From positions 434,001 to 498,000 of the forward strand of contig CAXIUT010000183.1 in assembly GCA_964035545.1 (NCBI GenBank): a DNA stretch of 64,000 bases, read 5' to 3'. The translations under genes were made by a program, and so were the position numbers. Within the stretch, counting starts at the first letter, position 1; every line of letters begins with the position of its first letter. Origin of the DNA: Bugula neritina (Eukaryota > Bryozoa > Gymnolaemata > Cheilostomatida > Bugulidae). Positions 61,420 through 64,000 of the stretch are shown piece after piece. The notes below the pieces were generated by a model. The model worked only from the letters and a program-made list of their open reading frames with translations. It was not told the origin of the DNA and did no database searches.

Positions 61420-64000
61420 CTGAAACATACTGCGACACTTTGCAATGTACTGTATCATACTGAAATATGCTGTAGCACACTGAAATACACTGCAACTCAC
61501 TGAAATATACTGCAACATATTGAAATACACTGCAACATCCTACAACATGCTAAAATACACGGTAACATATTGAAATACAGTACAACACGTTGAAATATAC
61601 TGCAACATACCGGAATATATGGTAAAGTACTGAAATATACTGTAACACACTGAAAAATACTGCAACATACTGAAATATACTGCGACACATTGCAATATAC
61701 TGCAACATACCAAAATATATGGTAAACTACTGAAATATACTTTAACACATTGAAAAATACTGCAACATAATGAAATATACTGTAACACACTGAAATATAC
61801 TGCAACATACTGAAATACACTGTAACATACTGAAATAAACTGCAACATACCAAAATATATGGTAAACTACTGAAATATACTTTAACACATTGAAAAATCC
61901 TGCAACATACTAAAATATACTGTAACACACTGCAAGATACTGCAACATACTGAAATACACTGAAACATACTGAAATAAACTGCAAGATACCAAAATACAT
62001 GGTAAACTACTGAAATATACTGTAACACACTGAAAAATACTGCAACATACTGAAATATACTGCGACACATTGCAATATACTGCAACATACCAAAATATAT
62101 GGTAAACTACTGAAATATACTTTAACACATTGAAAATTACTGCAACATACTGAAATATACTGTAACACACTGAAATATACTGCAACAAACTGAAATACAC
62201 TGTAACATATTGAAATAAACTGCAACATACCAAAATATATGGTAAACTACTGAAATATACTTTAACACATTGAAAAATACTGCAACATACTAAAATATAC
62301 CGTAACACACTGCAAGATACTGCAACATACCGAAATACACTGTAACATACTGAAACACACTGCAACATACTGCATTATACTGACATACACTGGAACATAT
62401 TGAAATACACTGCAACACAATGAAATATACTGCAACATACCAAAATATATGGTAAACTACTGAAATATACTTTAACACATTGAAAAATACTGCAACATAC
62501 TAAAATATACCGTAACACACTGCAAGATACTGCAACATACCGAAATACACTGTAACATACTGAAACACACTGCAACATACTGCATTATACTGACATACAC
62601 TGGAACATATTGAAATACACTGCAACACAATGAAATATACTGCAACATACCGAAATACACTGTAACATACTGAAACACACTGCAACATACTGCATTATAC
62701 TGACATACACTGGAACATATTGAAATACACTGCAACACAATGAAATATACTGCAACATACCAAAATATATGGTAAACTACTGAAATATACTTTAACACAT
62801 TGAAAAATACTGCAACATACTGAAATATACTGTAACACACTGAAATATACTGCAACATACTGAAATACACTGTAACATACTGAAATAAACAGTAACATAC
62901 TGAAATACACTGCAACATCCTACAACATACTGAAAAACACTGTAACATTGTGAAATACACTGCAACACATTGAAAAATACTGCAACATACCGAAATATAC
63001 GGTAAACTATTGAATTATACTGTAACACATTGAAAAATACTGAAACACACTGAAATATACTCTGACACAATGCAATATACTGTAACATACTGAAATATGC
63101 TGTAGCACACTGAAATACACTGCAACTCACTGAAATATACTACAACATACTGAAAAACACTGTAACATATTGAAACATACTGCAACATACTACAACATAT
63201 TGAAAGACACTGCAACACATTGAAATATACTGCAACATACCTAAATATCCGGTAATATACTGAAATATACTGTAACACATTGAAAAATACTACAACATAC
63301 TGAAATACACTGTAACATGTTGAAATACACTGCAACACATTGAAATATACTGCAACCTATAGAAATATATGGTAAACTACTGAAATATACTGTAACACAT
63401 TGAAAAATACTGCAACATACTGAAACATACTGCGACACATTGCAATATACAGTAACATACTGAAACATGCTGTAGCACACTGAAATAGACTGCAGATCAC
63501 TGAAATATACTGCAACATACTGAAATACACTGCTACATACTGAAATATACTGCAACATACTGCAACATACTGAAATACACTGTAACATACTGAAATACAC
63601 TGCAACAAACTACAACATATTGAAATACACTTCAACACATTGAAATATACTGCAACATACCTAAATATACGGTAATATACCGAAAAAAAAACTGTAACAG
63701 ATTGAAAAAATCTGCAACATACTGAAATATACTGTAACACACTGAAATATACTGCAACATACTGAAATACACTGTAACATATTGAAACACACTGCAACAA
63801 ACTACAACATATTGAAATACACTGCAACGCATTGAAAGACACTGCAACACATTGAAATATACTGCAATATACCAATATATATGGTAAACTGCTGAAATAT
63901 ACTTTAACACATTGAAAAATACTGCAACATACTGAAATATACTGTAACACACTGAAATATACTGCAACATACTGCAACAATCTGAAATACACTGTAACAT
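61420..64000 (+). repeat. 4,272-bp tandem repeat, unit 2 (cut by window end)
   Basis: The left junction is at about 61,405-61,431: sequence matching 54.63 kb changes to aaacatactgcgacactttg, matching 57,151 with one substitution. 2,581 bp are present, including A9 at 63,683 followed by the same gaaaaaatctg variant as at 59,411 and 52,624. The array continues beyond the window. Confidence 0.86.

Larger units (their letters stand above)
4102..63691 (+). repeat. A8/A9 tract loci (25 dispersed sites)
   Basis: The context is ggtaatataccg, then eight or nine A, then ctgtaacagattgaaaaatt. A8 runs start at 4102 and 8894, both in HOR-A. A9 runs start at 16245, 18527, 20580, 22632, 23845, 25277, 26490, 28323, 30215, 31448, 33261, 35874, 37687, 40880, 45194, 47247, 49299, 50532, 52624, 55706, 56939, 59411 and 63683. 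A8 adds one base and A9 two bases to the register. The flank downstream differs from the A7 flank by about one base, so the two classes are paralogous. Unexpanded relatives (acctaaatatccggtaatat followed by actgaaatat) occur, for example at 1,587 and 2,387, and probably show the ancestral state. Confidence 0.93.
1..64000 (+). repeat. Satellite array of 10-bp / 20-bp monomers, head to tail, filling the window
   Basis: Nearly every decamer begins with actg or a one-base variant (attg, accg, gctg, actc), and all run in one orientation; I saw no inverted block. Two decamer classes, ACTGAAATAY and ACTGYAACAY, mostly alternate, giving the 20-bp dimer actgaaatatactgcaacat. Recurrent variant decamers (for example atggtaaact, attgaaaaat, actgcgacac, gctgtagcac, cctacaacat, acctaaatat) recur in fixed order and define higher-order repeats. 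Both window ends lie inside the array, so its true size exceeds 64 kb. Long satellite DNA of this sort is typical of eukaryotic heterochromatin; that placement is inferred. No gene, RNA gene, transposon or unique spacer interrupts it. Confidence 0.97.

Noticed and set aside
3492-63691. A7-A9 runs as poly(A) tails of retroposed elements
   Set aside because: The runs sit inside decamer sequence on both sides, with no target-site duplication or element body; they replace aaatata of a normal decamer plus one or two bases.
1-64000. CRISPR array
   Set aside because: Repeats are contiguous variants of each other with no unique spacers between constant repeats, and no cas genes are present.
1-64000. 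Telomeric repeat or CENP-B box
   Set aside because: No TTAGGG-like, TTTAGGG-like or other G-rich telomere unit occurs, and no sequence resembles the CENP-B box core (TTCG....A..CGGG). A centromeric role stays possible but is not shown by sequence.
1-64000. Promoter-like TATA motifs
   Set aside because: tata/atat occurs in most A-class decamers thousands of times as part of the monomer, so single sites carry no evidence of transcription starts.
1-64000. tRNA, rRNA or other structured RNA genes
   Set aside because: The low-complexity 10-bp repeat leaves no stretch with cloverleaf or conserved rRNA features, and no inverted repeats beyond short tgca/atat palindromes were seen.
1-64000. Transposon or LTR element within the array
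   Set aside because: No unique insert, terminal inverted repeat, reverse transcriptase or transposase reading frame interrupts the decamer register anywhere.
1-64000. Whole window as an assembly artefact
   Set aside because: Near-identical units could be mis-assembled, but private variants ordered along the copies and different exact periods argue for real structure. Copy numbers remain uncertain without reads.

Overview
The whole 64 kb window is one uninterrupted, head-to-tail satellite array. No protein-coding gene, RNA gene, transposable element or unique sequence is visible on either strand. The basic unit is a decamer starting ACTG. Two decamer classes mostly alternate (ACTGAAATAY and ACTGYAACAY) to give a 20-bp dimer with consensus actgaaatatactgcaacat. 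That consensus is about 30% GC and strongly strand-asymmetric (A 45%, T 25%, C 20%, G 10%; read from the consensus, not counted over the window). A clean satellite of this size, with nested higher-order repeats (HORs), points to eukaryotic heterochromatin such as pericentromere, centromere, subtelomere or a sex/B chromosome. The species cannot be named from the sequence.

Layout: (i) 1-16,296 is HOR family A, three successive copies starting at 1, 4,203 and 8,995. Copy 3 is enlarged by an internal 2,450-bp duplication and ends in a patchwork. An 800-bp sub-repeat is nested in each copy. (ii) 16,297-64,000 is HOR family B, a series of tandem duplications with exact periods 2,645 (22.1-27.4 kb), 4,426 (30.4-39.2 kb), 4,314 (38.2-46.9 kb), 6,787 (51.1-61.4 kb) and 4,272 bp (57.1-64.0 kb, cut by the window end). 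On a larger scale, 16.7-24.2 kb recurs at 43.1-50.9 kb.

The most striking property is register. The ACTG motif keeps a 10-bp phase through all 64 kb. The phase changes only at 41 short A-tracts (16 A7, 2 A8, 23 A9), which add +1, +1 and +2 bases respectively. These 64 extra bases account for the net phase change from start to end. They also account for the last digits of every HOR period, each of which is a multiple of 10 plus the A-tract excess it contains. No other phase-changing indel was found. All large rearrangements (50, 60, 210, 231, 380, 590, 800 bp and so on) therefore respect a 10-bp grid.

The minus strand carries open frames of up to 447 codons. They follow from the repeat: the consensus has no TTA, CTA or TCA, so the minus strand lacks stops in all three frames and each frame encodes the same 20-residue cycle. 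I do not annotate them as genes.
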